DNA from: Rickettsiales bacterium
GTDB lineage: Bacteria > Pseudomonadota > Alphaproteobacteria > Rickettsiales > UBA1997
Direction: 5' to 3'
DNA length: 43,491 nucleotides
NCBI GenBank assembly: GCA_017620845.1
Contig: JAGAUJ010000006.1
Coordinates: forward strand, 1-43,491
The position numbers and the translations under genes are program-made. A model generated the notes under the pieces. The model made no database searches. It was given only the letters and a program-made list of their open reading frames with translations, and had not been told where the DNA came from. Shown in pieces: positions 25,461-33,364 of the stretch (positions are counted from its first letter, which is position 1; each line of letters starts with the position of its first letter).

Positions 25461-26534
25461 TTAATTATTTGCTTGTTTATTACTTTCTATATCTTTAAGA
25501 ATATCTGTTAAATCAACTTTTATAGAATGTTCATCAACAAGTTCTTCAAGTTCAAAATCCATTTCTTGTCTTTCTTGTTTTTTAAGCTCTCTTGCTTCGT
25601 CTTCTTTTTTACTTTGCGCCAATAAATCTTCATCTAAAAATTCTGGGTTATCTTTTGTATCATTTAATAAATAATACAAGTCAATATGTTCTTCATTTAT
25701 GCGGTCAAATGCTTTATAATCAACTGACTCCAAATCTAATTCTTCTATTTTTTTAACATCACCAACTATATTTTCTACCTTTTCAGTGCTTTCGTCTTTT
25801 ACAACTGCCTTTGATAAAATCGCTTGTCTTTTTCTTTCTAAAATACTTTTTTCATCTTGTGGTTCATCCTCTTCCTCTTCTTCTTTTCTTTTTCTTTCTG
25901 CCTCTTCCTGTTCTCTCTTTTTTCTTTCCTCTTCTTCTTTTTCTTTTTGTTTTTCTTCTTCTGTTTTATTCATTTCAACAATTTCAGCCATTGTAAATTT
26001 TTTTGGCTCATCTTCCACAAGTGTTGGTATATTTTCTAAATCTTGTAATATTTGTGCTTCTAAATCATCTTCTAAATTATTGTTGATTTCTTGGGTTTTT
26101 TGTTGTTGTGTTTCCTCTTTTTTTGGTTGAGATTGTGTTACTGTATTTGCATTATCAATACTTTGTAAATTTGCTAACAATTCAGCTTCTAAATCATTAT
26201 TTATATTAGTATTGTTTTGTTTTTTTGTAGGTTGCGTTGGTTGTGATTTTTTTGGTTTTAATTCGTCACTGTTTTTTTGTTTATTTGCTTGCTCTGCTGT
26301 TTCTGGTTTGTGACTGGGTGCTGTTTGTGTTTGCTGGTTAGAGTTGTTGTTCGGCTGTGTTTGTGATTTAACAGTTTTTGCTTTATTAAGTCGTTGTGTT
26401 TGTGTATTTTGTGTTTGTTGTGTATTTATACCATTATTTGGTTTGGCGACAACTTGTTTATTGTCAGTAGTATTTTCAGTATTATCGTCGTTGCCGCCAA
26501 ATAAAAAGTCATCAAAATCAATATTTTCAGTCAT
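25461..26534 (-). CDS. Acidic, Gln/Asn-rich, mostly disordered protein
   Basis: A 357-residue protein of unknown role, read from the ATG at 26534 (a TTG two codons upstream is less likely). The first 110 residues are Asn/Gln/Thr-rich; a motif is repeated twice, DLEAELLANLQSI at 114-126 and DLEAQILQDLENI at 157-169; residues about 190-245 are a highly charged Glu/Lys/Arg helix, likely a single alpha-helix or coiled coil; the C-terminus is acidic. This resembles scaffold or adaptor proteins with short helical linear motifs. It lies between gatB and ruvB, within 10 bases of each, so is co-transcribed. Confidence 0.75.
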   Translation of the reverse strand: MTENIDFDDFLFGGNDDNTENTTDNKQVVAKPNNGINTQQTQNTQTQRLNKAKTVKSQTQPNNNSNQQTQTAPSHKPETAEQANKQKNSDELKPKKSQPTQPTKKQNNTNINNDLEAELLANLQSIDNANTVTQSQPKKEETQQQKTQEINNNLEDDLEAQILQDLENIPTLVEDEPKKFTMAEIVEMNKTEEEKQKEKEEEERKKREQEEAERKRKEEEEEDEPQDEKSILERKRQAILSKAVVKDESTEKVENIVGDVKKIEELDLESVDYKAFDRINEEHIDLYYLLNDTKDNPEFLDEDLLAQSKKEDEARELKKQERQEMDFELEELVDEHSIKVDLTDILKDIESNKQANN

Positions 26535-26540
26535 TATCAA

Positions 26541-27995
26541 CTATTTTAATTTTTCTTTTAATAAATCATTAGCAAGTTGTGGATTTATTTTTCCACCACT
26601 CAATTTCATAACTTGTCCCACAAAAAAGCCAAATATTCTATCATTTCCACTCTTATATTGTTCTACTTGTTTTTGATTATTGTTTATAACTTCTTCAATA
26701 ATTTTATTAATTTCACCCATATCTGTTGTCTGTTTTAAACCTTTTTCTTCAACTATTTGTATAGCACTCTTTTGCGTTTCAATCATTATATCCAAAACCT
26801 CTTTTGCAATTTTACCAGAAATTGTATTATCTTCTATCAAATCTAACAATTCAGACAACATTTCGGCAGTAACTGGACTTTCTGTGATGTTTATTGCCAA
26901 TTTATTTAATCTACCAAATAATTCACTTGTTAACCAATTTGAAGCGGTTTTTGGGTTATGTTTTTGTATTAATTTTTCAAAATATGTAGATATTTCTTTA
27001 CTTGAAGTTAAAACACCGGCGTCATAATCACTGAAATTGTAATCTTTTATATATCTTGCTTTTTTAGCTTCCGGTAATTCTGGCATTGTTTCTTTAATTT
27101 TTTCAATCATTTCTTGTGTAATAACTAATGGTGCCAAGTCTGGATCTGGGAAATATCTATAATCTATTGCATCTTCTTTACTTCTCATAGTTTTTGTTGT
27201 GCCAGTAAGTGCATTAAATTTTCTTGTTTCTTGATCTATTTGACCACCATTTTCTAAAATTTCTACTTGCCTTTTTGCTTCATATTCTATTGCATCGCCA
27301 ACATTTTTGATTGAGTTTACATTTTTTACTTCGCATCTTGTTCCAAATTCTTTTGAACCAAGTTTCATAACTGAAATATTAGCATCACACCTCATACTTC
27401 CTTCATCCATATTTCCATCACAAGTATCAAGTGCTCTAACAAGTGCTCTTAATTCTCTTAAATATGTCATTGCTTCATATGGACTTCTCATATCAGGTTC
27501 TGAAACTATTTCTAACAAAGTAACACCAGCTCTATTTAAATCTATCATTGAATACATTGGATGCTGATCGTGTATTGATTTTCCAGCATCTTGTTCTAAG
27601 TGCGCTTCATGTATTCTTATTTTTTTATCTTCACCATTTTCAAGTTTTATATTTAACCAACCACTTTTTATTATTGGTGAAAAAAACTGCGTGATTTGAT
27701 AACCAGATGGCAAATCTGCATAAAAATAATTTTTTCTATCAAACTGAGATTTTAAATTAAATTCTGCATTTAAACCAATTCCTGTTTTGATTGCTTGTTC
27801 TATTGAAAATTTGTTTATTACTGGTAATTGTCCAGGCATAGCACAGTCATAAAAAGATACGTGTTTATTTTGTTCTGCGCCAAATTCTGCCGAACTTCTT
27901 GAAAATAACTTACTTTTTGTCTTTATTTGGCAGTGAACTTCTAATCCAATAACAACTTCCCACTCGCCAGTTTTTCCTTTTATAGTGTATGACAT
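26541..27995 (-). CDS. gatB: Aspartyl/glutamyl-tRNA(Asn/Gln) amidotransferase subunit B
   Basis: A 484-residue GatB. The N-terminus EVVIGLEVHCQIKTKSKLFS, the metal/tRNA region with LPSGYQITQ and the signature YFPDPDLAPL are all present, and the C-terminal YqeY-like tail (about 335-484) is complete. With GatA and GatC it converts Glu-tRNA(Gln) or Asp-tRNA(Asn) to the amidated forms; the partners are not in the window. It is the first gene of the gatB-orf-ruvB unit, behind a TTGAAA/TATCAT promoter. Confidence 0.98.
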   Translation of the reverse strand: MSYTIKGKTGEWEVVIGLEVHCQIKTKSKLFSRSSAEFGAEQNKHVSFYDCAMPGQLPVINKFSIEQAIKTGIGLNAEFNLKSQFDRKNYFYADLPSGYQITQFFSPIIKSGWLNIKLENGEDKKIRIHEAHLEQDAGKSIHDQHPMYSMIDLNRAGVTLLEIVSEPDMRSPYEAMTYLRELRALVRALDTCDGNMDEGSMRCDANISVMKLGSKEFGTRCEVKNVNSIKNVGDAIEYEAKRQVEILENGGQIDQETRKFNALTGTTKTMRSKEDAIDYRYFPDPDLAPLVITQEMIEKIKETMPELPEAKKARYIKDYNFSDYDAGVLTSSKEISTYFEKLIQKHNPKTASNWLTSELFGRLNKLAINITESPVTAEMLSELLDLIEDNTISGKIAKEVLDIMIETQKSAIQIVEEKGLKQTTDMGEINKIIEEVINNNQKQVEQYKSGNDRIFGFFVGQVMKLSGGKINPQLANDLLKEKLK

Positions 27996-28025
27996 AATTA
28001 AAATGTTGGTTTAATAATTAGTTAA

Positions 28026-28053
28026 ATGATAAAGATTAAAAAATATTTTTCAA
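28026..28053 (-). promoter_or_regulatory. Promoter of gatB
   Basis: Minus strand TTGAAA (28053-28048), 16 bases, TATCAT (28031-28026), about 30 bases before the gatB start codon. Confidence 0.55.
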
Positions 28054-28119
28054 TAAATAATAAAATAGTTATTAATTATTTAATCGCTTTATTGAAAATA
28101 AAATATTTTAGTTTAGTAT

Positions 28120-28317
28120 ATGTATTATAAATTAAAAATATTTGATAAAATGAAGGACAGAGGTGCTTTAATAGTTTTGGTATTAGGACTTGTTTTAGTT
28201 GGTATCTATTTTAGTATGTTTGGTTTTAGTTACCATAAGCCTACAAGATGGGGACAATATGCCGCAATAGGAGCTTTAATTTTCTTTATAATAGATGAAG
28301 TATTTAAACAAGGTTAA
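28120..28317 (+). CDS. Small membrane protein upstream of der
   Basis: A 65-residue protein with two hydrophobic segments (GALIVLVLGLVLVGIYF and YAAIGALIFFIIDEVF) around a short polar loop with HKPTRWGQ. No family recognised. The start may be the ATG at 28120 or the one at 28150, which would leave 55 residues beginning MKDRGALIV; neither has a strong ribosome binding site. It is 12 bases from der in the same direction and probably co-transcribed. Confidence 0.7.
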   Translation: MYYKLKIFDKMKDRGALIVLVLGLVLVGIYFSMFGFSYHKPTRWGQYAAIGALIFFIIDEVFKQG

Positions 28318-28329
28318 AGAGGTTGTTTA

Positions 28330-29754
28330 ATGTTTACAATAGCAATAATTGGTAGACCAAATGTTGGTAAATCAACTTTATTTAATAAGTTGGTAGGGCA
28401 ATCAATAGCAATAGTAAACGACTATGCCGGTGTAACAAGAGACAGAAAAGATGCTATTGGCTATTTAGGACCATTAGAATTTAAGGTAATAGATACTGCT
28501 GGTTGGGAAAATAATATTTCAAAAGATAAACTTGAATATAGAATGGTGGAGCAAACCGAAATAGCAATAAAAGAGGCTGATTTGTGTTTATTTGTTATTG
28601 ATAAAAAAAGTGGTTTAACAAATATTGATAGAACATTTGCAGACAAATTAAGAAGAATACAAACTCCAACGATTTTAGTTGTGAATAAATGCGATGATAA
28701 TAAAGATAATTATGGTTTTGATAGCGAATTTTATAAATTAGGTTTTGGTGAACCGGTTGGTATATCAGCAGAACATAAAAATGGATTTAATACATTATAT
28801 GAAGCAATAGAACCATATTATGATGAATATCAAAAAAAAGTTAAAGATTTAGAAGAAGTCAGTGAAATTGATATTAATAATAAAAAAGAAGACAAATCTT
28901 TACAGTTAGCAATTATTGGTAGACCAAATGCTGGAAAATCTACTTTAATTAATCAATTATTAGGTTATGATAGAGTTATAACTGGTCCAGAAGCGGGAAT
29001 AACAAGAGATTCAATAGCAATAGACTGGGAATATAAAGGTAGGAAAATTAAACTTGTTGATACAGCCGGAATTAGAAAAAAAAGGAATATAGAAGAAGAA
29101 TTAGAAAAGGCATCAGTAAGCGAATCAATGCATGCTTTAAATTTTGCACAAGTTGTGATAATGATGATTGATGCTACAAGTCCTTTTGATAGTCAAGATT
29201 TATCAATCTTATCTTTATTGGTTGAAGAAGGCAGAGGGGTTGTTTTTGCTTTAAATAAATGGGATATGATAGAAGACAAACATAAATTGATGAATAACTC
29301 AATAAAACTTATTGAAAAAAATGTTCCAGAACTAAAAGGTTGTCCTATAATTCCAATTTCTGCTTTAAATGGCACACATATAGATAAATTAATGGATGCA
29401 GTATTTAGGGTATTTAAGGCTTGGGATTCACATATAAATACTGCAAAATTAAATCAATGGTTAAGGATGATTGAAAACGAATATACGCCACCATTATTTA
29501 AAGGAAATGCAACAAAATTAAAATATATAACACAAGCAAAAAAGCGACCACCCACATTCGTTTTATTTACAAATAGTCCAGAAAGACTAAAAAATACATC
29601 TTACGATAGATTTTTAGTAAATAGAATTAGGGAAGATTTTAAATTGCAGGATACAATAGTAAAGATTTTGTTAAGAAAAGCAGAAAATCCTTATAAAGAT
29701 AAAGCAGAAAAAAAACATTTAAGAAATAAGTTAAAAACCAAAAATAAAAAATAA
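28330..29754 (+). CDS. der: Ribosome-assembly GTPase Der (EngA)
   Basis: A 474-residue double-GTPase. The first G domain has GRPNVGKST (about 8-16), DTAGWE and NKCD; the second has GRPNAGKST (about 196-204), DTAGIRKK and NKWD; a KH-like domain (RPPTFVLFTNSPERL) and a basic tail close the protein. Der is essential for 50S subunit maturation. An AGAGG ribosome binding site precedes the ATG. The stop shares one base with the following HIT gene start. Confidence 0.98.
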   Translation: MFTIAIIGRPNVGKSTLFNKLVGQSIAIVNDYAGVTRDRKDAIGYLGPLEFKVIDTAGWENNISKDKLEYRMVEQTEIAIKEADLCLFVIDKKSGLTNIDRTFADKLRRIQTPTILVVNKCDDNKDNYGFDSEFYKLGFGEPVGISAEHKNGFNTLYEAIEPYYDEYQKKVKDLEEVSEIDINNKKEDKSLQLAIIGRPNAGKSTLINQLLGYDRVITGPEAGITRDSIAIDWEYKGRKIKLVDTAGIRKKRNIEEELEKASVSESMHALNFAQVVIMMIDATSPFDSQDLSILSLLVEEGRGVVFALNKWDMIEDKHKLMNNSIKLIEKNVPELKGCPIIPISALNGTHIDKLMDAVFRVFKAWDSHINTAKLNQWLRMIENEYTPPLFKGNATKLKYITQAKKRPPTFVLFTNSPERLKNTSYDRFLVNRIREDFKLQDTIVKILLRKAENPYKDKAEKKHLRNKLKTKNKK

Positions 29755-30413
29755 TGACTGATTGTATTTTTTGTAATAAAAAAGAAAATATTGTATTTAA
29801 TACAAATAATTTTTATGTAAAAATTGGAAAAGGTATTATTTGTGAAGGACATTGTATGATAATACCAAATAAACATTGCACTTGTATTGCTGATGGTTGT
29901 ATAGATTTTATAGATGAGTTTTTACTTTTAAAAGAAAAATTAATACAATTTTTAAGTGATAATTTTTATAAACCATTTATTGTGGAATATGGGGCAGTTA
30001 TGCAAAGTGTTTTCCATGGACATATGCATTTTATTCCTTTAAGAGGCAAAAAATATGATAAATTAAGTCTTATGGATGAAATGGTTTTGCCTTTTATACA
30101 AAATAATAATGTTGTATGTGAAAAAATTAATAGTTTTAATAAATTAATTGATATTTTTAATAAAGATAAAGAATATTTGTATTTTGAAGAAAGTGGAAAA
30201 ACTTACATTGTAAGAACAAAACATAATCAAAATATAATTGATGATATGGAAATACAATTGAATTATAGAGATTTTTTTGCTAATAAAATTGGTTTAGATG
30301 GTGTTAAAAATTGGAAATTAATGACGGAAGAAGATATAATTAAAGATAATATAAAAGTGGAAAGGACAAGAGAAATATTTAAAAATTTTGCTGATTTTTA
30401 TTATGGAAAATAG
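29754..30413 (+). CDS. HIT-domain protein with N-terminal Cys pair
   Basis: A 219-residue histidine-triad protein. It begins DCIFCNKKENI (Cys4, Cys7), the zinc-type start seen in many HIT proteins, and has the triad FHGHMHFIP (His88, His90, His92). A C-terminal extension of about 110 residues, longer than HinT, resembles CwfJ/DcpS-like or GalT-related HIT proteins in size only. Likely a nucleotide hydrolase or transferase of unknown substrate. It overlaps der by one base (TAATG) and the next gene by 11 bases. Confidence 0.8.
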   Translation: MTDCIFCNKKENIVFNTNNFYVKIGKGIICEGHCMIIPNKHCTCIADGCIDFIDEFLLLKEKLIQFLSDNFYKPFIVEYGAVMQSVFHGHMHFIPLRGKKYDKLSLMDEMVLPFIQNNNVVCEKINSFNKLIDIFNKDKEYLYFEESGKTYIVRTKHNQNIIDDMEIQLNYRDFFANKIGLDGVKNWKLMTEEDIIKDNIKVERTREIFKNFADFYYGK

Positions 30414-31020
30414 TGAAGATTTTGTTTTATATTTAAAAGATTGTAATAATATAGCAAAGCCCATTTATGTTGATTTTACTGAATATAATGATGTTAGTAA
30501 TGAGTTAATTAAGGCTTGTGGTGTTAATAAAAAAGATAAAATAAATGTTTTGGATTGCACTGCTGGACTGTGTAGAGATAGTTTTATTTTGGCAAATAAT
30601 AATTGTGATGTTGTGGCTGTTGAAAAAAATAAAGTTGTTTATGCTCTTTTGCAAGATGGTTTTGAAAGGGGTTATAGAAATGAAAATATTAAAAAAGTGC
30701 TTGATAATATAAGGCTTATTAATGATGATTCTGTAAATTTTTTAAGAACAACTGAAAATATGTTTGATTGTATTTACTTGGATCCAATGTTTGATAAAAG
30801 TAAGAAGTCAAGACTTGTTAAAAAAGAAATGCAGTTTTTTCATAATTTAATAGAAGAAAGTAATGATAAACAAGAGTTATTTTATTTGGCTTTTGAATGG
30901 GTAAAAAATAGGGTTGTAGTGAAGCGACCCTTGCATAGCGATTTTTTGGTTAATGATATAAAAGTATCTTTTCAAGTAAAGGGAAAAACTATAAGGTATG
31001 ATGTTTATGTGAAGTGTTGA
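30403..31020 (+). CDS. rsmJ: 16S rRNA m2G1516 methyltransferase RsmJ-like
   Basis: A class I S-adenosylmethionine methyltransferase of 205 residues. The pattern NVLDCTAGLCRDSFILAN (motif I), VVAVEKNKVVYALLQDG, YLDPMF and KKSRLVKKEMQFF, ending RYDVYV, is that of RsmJ (YhiQ), which methylates N2 of G1516 in 16S rRNA. The ATG at 30403 is chosen over a TTG at 30388. It overlaps the HIT gene by 11 bases and ends the der operon ahead of a hairpin terminator. Confidence 0.88.
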   Translation: MENSEDFVLYLKDCNNIAKPIYVDFTEYNDVSNELIKACGVNKKDKINVLDCTAGLCRDSFILANNNCDVVAVEKNKVVYALLQDGFERGYRNENIKKVLDNIRLINDDSVNFLRTTENMFDCIYLDPMFDKSKKSRLVKKEMQFFHNLIEESNDKQELFYLAFEWVKNRVVVKRPLHSDFLVNDIKVSFQVKGKTIRYDVYVKC

Positions 31021-31074
31021 TTGCTCGCTGATGGTTTGTGATGTATTTGTGATATATATGTGTTTTAATAATTT

Positions 31075-31112
31075 AAACTCACCAATTTGCCGGTGAGTTT
31101 TATTGTTTTGTG
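31075..31112 (+). terminator. Rho-independent terminator of the der-rsmJ operon
   Basis: AAACTCACC (31075-31083) pairs with GGTGAGTTT (31092-31100), 8-base loop, followed by TTATTGTTTTG. Confidence 0.85.
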
Positions 31113-31124
31113 TTATAAACCTAA

Positions 31125-31406
31125 TTAATTACTGCAATAACTATTAAAACTACTAAAACTTGGAGTTTTTGATAGTTGCTGGTTGTCAAATTCATCTGTT
31201 GCATTTACAAAATCTGCATATCTTTGTTTTCTTTTGTCTTCTCTTTTTAATATGCTCCATTCAAAAAGTTTATTTATATGTGATCTGCATGATCTATCTG
31301 TATTTACTTTTTTCTTTTTTGTTGAATTGATGGCATATTTCTTCTGTAATTCTTTTATTCTTTCATCTTTGTATTTGTTTAAACTTGTATTATATAGTCT
31401 GTCCAA
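31125..31406 (-). pseudogene. Basic 93-residue frame, probably the 3' part of a split gene
   Basis: A lysine-rich reading frame (RLYNTSLNKYKDERIKELQKK, then a helix FEWSILKREDKRKQRYADF) with no ATG or ribosome binding site of its own; its first usable codon is a TTG. The frame is open back to about 31445. The preceding 45-codon ORF has a good ribosome binding site and ends at 31427, inside that overlap, one frame away. A single-base slip in the A-rich stretch near 31430-31440 would join them into a protein of about 145 residues. No family recognised. Confidence 0.45.
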
Positions 31407-31426
31407 TACTTCACTTTTTCTAAATA

Positions 31427-31564
31427 TTATTTTTCTATTTTTATTTTATTTGCTATATAATGAGTATATTCTCTACAAGATGTATGTGGATTATTAGTAT
31501 AAGAACATTGTAATCTTCTATTATTGTGTGCAAAAGATGATCTTGGTGTTTGTTTATAAGACAT
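31427..31564 (-). CDS. Small 45-residue ORF, likely 5' part of a frameshifted gene
   Basis: An ORF starting ATG at 31564, 7 bases after an AGGGGA ribosome binding site like that of carD, and behind a consensus promoter at 31607-31635. The product is polar and basic with two cysteines (RRLQCSYTNNPHTSCREY). It stops in an A-rich stretch just where the downstream 93-residue frame becomes open. Either a short peptide is made, or this is a broken, possibly phase-variable, gene. No function proposed. Confidence 0.5.
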   Translation of the reverse strand: MSYKQTPRSSFAHNNRRLQCSYTNNPHTSCREYTHYIANKIKIEK

Positions 31565-31606
31565 AATATTTCCCCTTTGTTTTTTAATAAATAATTAACA
31601 TTAATG

Positions 31607-31635
31607 ATAATAATACAATTTTTGCATTATGTCAA
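31607..31635 (-). promoter_or_regulatory. Consensus promoter for the small split gene
   Basis: On the minus strand a perfect TTGACA (31635-31630), 17 bases, then TATTAT (31612-31607), about 40 bases before the ATG. One of the best promoter matches in the window. Confidence 0.7.
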
Positions 31636-31669
31636 GAAAAAATAACATAAACTTCATTAATATTCAAAC

Positions 31670-31698
31670 TTGAAAATTAAGTTTATTAATATTATATT
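31670..31698 (+). promoter_or_regulatory. Promoter of the eptA-like gene
   Basis: TTGAAA (31670-31675), 17 bases, TATATT (31693-31698), about 30 bases before the start codon; divergent from the promoter at 31607-31635. Confidence 0.6.
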
Positions 31699-31730
31699 AT
31701 ACGTATATCTATATACAATTAGTATTTGTT

Positions 31731-33293
31731 ATGTATCTTAAAAAAATGAAGTATATTAATAATTATATACTTTTATTTAGTGTTATATCATTTTTACTAT
31801 ATTCTTGGCCATTCACAAAAAATATTTTTCTAAACAATGGTAACATTTTCTTAAATTTAAATCTAACATTTATAGGTTTTTTATTAACATATTTGATATA
31901 TTTAATAATATTAAACAAATATACAAACAAGTTTATTATTTTATTATTTCCAATAATAAACTCATTAAGTTTATACTTTATGAATAATTTTTCCGCAATG
32001 ATAAACCATGACAGTTTAATAAATTTACTTGAAACAAATATTAGCGAAATGACAGAGTTTATAAACATTAAATTATTCTGTTATATTATATTTTTAGGAA
32101 TTATTCCAAGTATATTATTACTTAAAATATTATCAAATAACAAAAACAATATAAACAACAAGACCAGATTTGCACATATTGGTATAGTATTACTATATTT
32201 CATATTAAATTTAACTATAACATTATTCAGCAGCAATTATCTTATTTTTTTAAAGAAAAATAAAAACAAAATACATTATTTAGTCCCAATAAATTATACA
32301 AAAGCCACAATTGATGTAATAAAAACACAAAGTGTTTTAGAGAATAAACAAATAATAGAATTAATTGACATAAAAGAACAAACAACAATAAACAATAATA
32401 AAAAAACACTTATAGTTTTTATTGTTGGAGAATCTGCAAGAGCAAGTAATTTTTCATTAAATGGATATAATAAAGATACGAATAAATTATTGAATGGCTA
32501 TGATATAATTAATTTTAGTAATTTTTATTCTTGTGGGACATCAACTTTTGTTTCGGTTCCATGTATATTTTCACATTTGGAAAGAAAGGATTTTTCAGTT
32601 AAAAATTTCCAGAAATATGAAAATTTATTAGATATTTTTAACAAGTTAAACTACAAAATAAACTGGTATAGCAATAATGGAGATTGTAAAAAAGTATGCG
32701 ATAGAACAAATTTTAAGATAACAAATGAAAAATATGATGTTAACTTATTAAACTATTTAAAAAAAGATGTTAAAAACAATACAAATAATAATTTATTTAT
32801 TGTATTACATCAACGTGGTAGTCATGGTCCAAAATATGACGAAAGATACCCAAATGAGTTTGAAATATTCACACCAATTTGTGGTCAAGAAATGCAAAAT
32901 TGTAATCGAGATGAAATTATTAATAGTTATGATAATACAATATATTATACAAGTTATTTTATAAAAGAAACAATAGATTTTTTAAAAACAAAAGCTAATG
33001 AATATAATGTAATGCTTGTTTATGTATCCGATCACGGAGATTCATTAAAGGAAGATGGACAAATTATGCACGGATATCCATATATTTTTGCAAATAATTT
33101 TCAAAAACACATTCCCTTTATTTTGTGGTTTTCTAATGGTTTTATTAATGACTATAATATTGACTTAAAATATTTAAAACATATAAGTAATAATATGTAT
33201 TCACATGATAATATATTTCATTCTATGTTGGGTTTATTTAATATTAAAAGTAAATTTTATAAACAAGAATTGGATATTTTTAAAAAGATTTAA
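31731..33293 (+). CDS. eptA: Phosphoethanolamine transferase, EptA/MCR-like
   Basis: A 520-residue inner membrane enzyme that transfers phosphoethanolamine onto lipid A. Five hydrophobic segments occupy residues 1-180; the periplasmic alkaline-phosphatase-like domain follows, with VGESARASNFSLNGY (metal-binding Glu), CGTSTFVSVPC (nucleophile Thr next to Cys), HQRGSHGPKY and SDHGDSLKE, the complete catalytic set. Family members reduce the negative charge of lipid A and give resistance to cationic peptides and polymyxins. It has its own promoter and is a single-gene unit. The start at 31731 or the second Met, 6 residues later, are both possible. Confidence 0.93.
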   Translation: MYLKKMKYINNYILLFSVISFLLYSWPFTKNIFLNNGNIFLNLNLTFIGFLLTYLIYLIILNKYTNKFIILLFPIINSLSLYFMNNFSAMINHDSLINLLETNISEMTEFINIKLFCYIIFLGIIPSILLLKILSNNKNNINNKTRFAHIGIVLLYFILNLTITLFSSNYLIFLKKNKNKIHYLVPINYTKATIDVIKTQSVLENKQIIELIDIKEQTTINNNKKTLIVFIVGESARASNFSLNGYNKDTNKLLNGYDIINFSNFYSCGTSTFVSVPCIFSHLERKDFSVKNFQKYENLLDIFNKLNYKINWYSNNGDCKKVCDRTNFKITNEKYDVNLLNYLKKDVKNNTNNNLFIVLHQRGSHGPKYDERYPNEFEIFTPICGQEMQNCNRDEIINSYDNTIYYTSYFIKETIDFLKTKANEYNVMLVYVSDHGDSLKEDGQIMHGYPYIFANNFQKHIPFILWFSNGFINDYNIDLKYLKHISNNMYSHDNIFHSMLGLFNIKSKFYKQELDIFKKI

Positions 33294-33302
33294 AAAATAT
33301 GA

Positions 33303-33330
33303 TTGAAAATTAAACAAAATATATTATATA
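33303..33330 (+). promoter_or_regulatory. Possible promoter of the dehydrogenase gene
   Basis: TTGAAA (33303-33308), 16 bases, TATATA (33325-33330), about 35 bases before the ATG, in a very AT-rich stretch, so only moderately convincing. Confidence 0.4.
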
Positions 33331-33364
33331 TTATATCATAATATAATAAAAATTTACAAAAAAA

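Noticed and set aside
25786..26130. Ser/Phe-rich overlapping plus-strand frames in three phases
   Set aside because: They are antisense to the Glu/Lys-rich segment of the disordered protein; GAA/AAG codons give TTC/CTT in reverse and leave all frames open.
31183..31497. Phe/Leu-rich plus-strand frame of 104 residues
   Set aside because: Antisense to the basic split gene, which has promoter and ribosome binding site on the minus strand.
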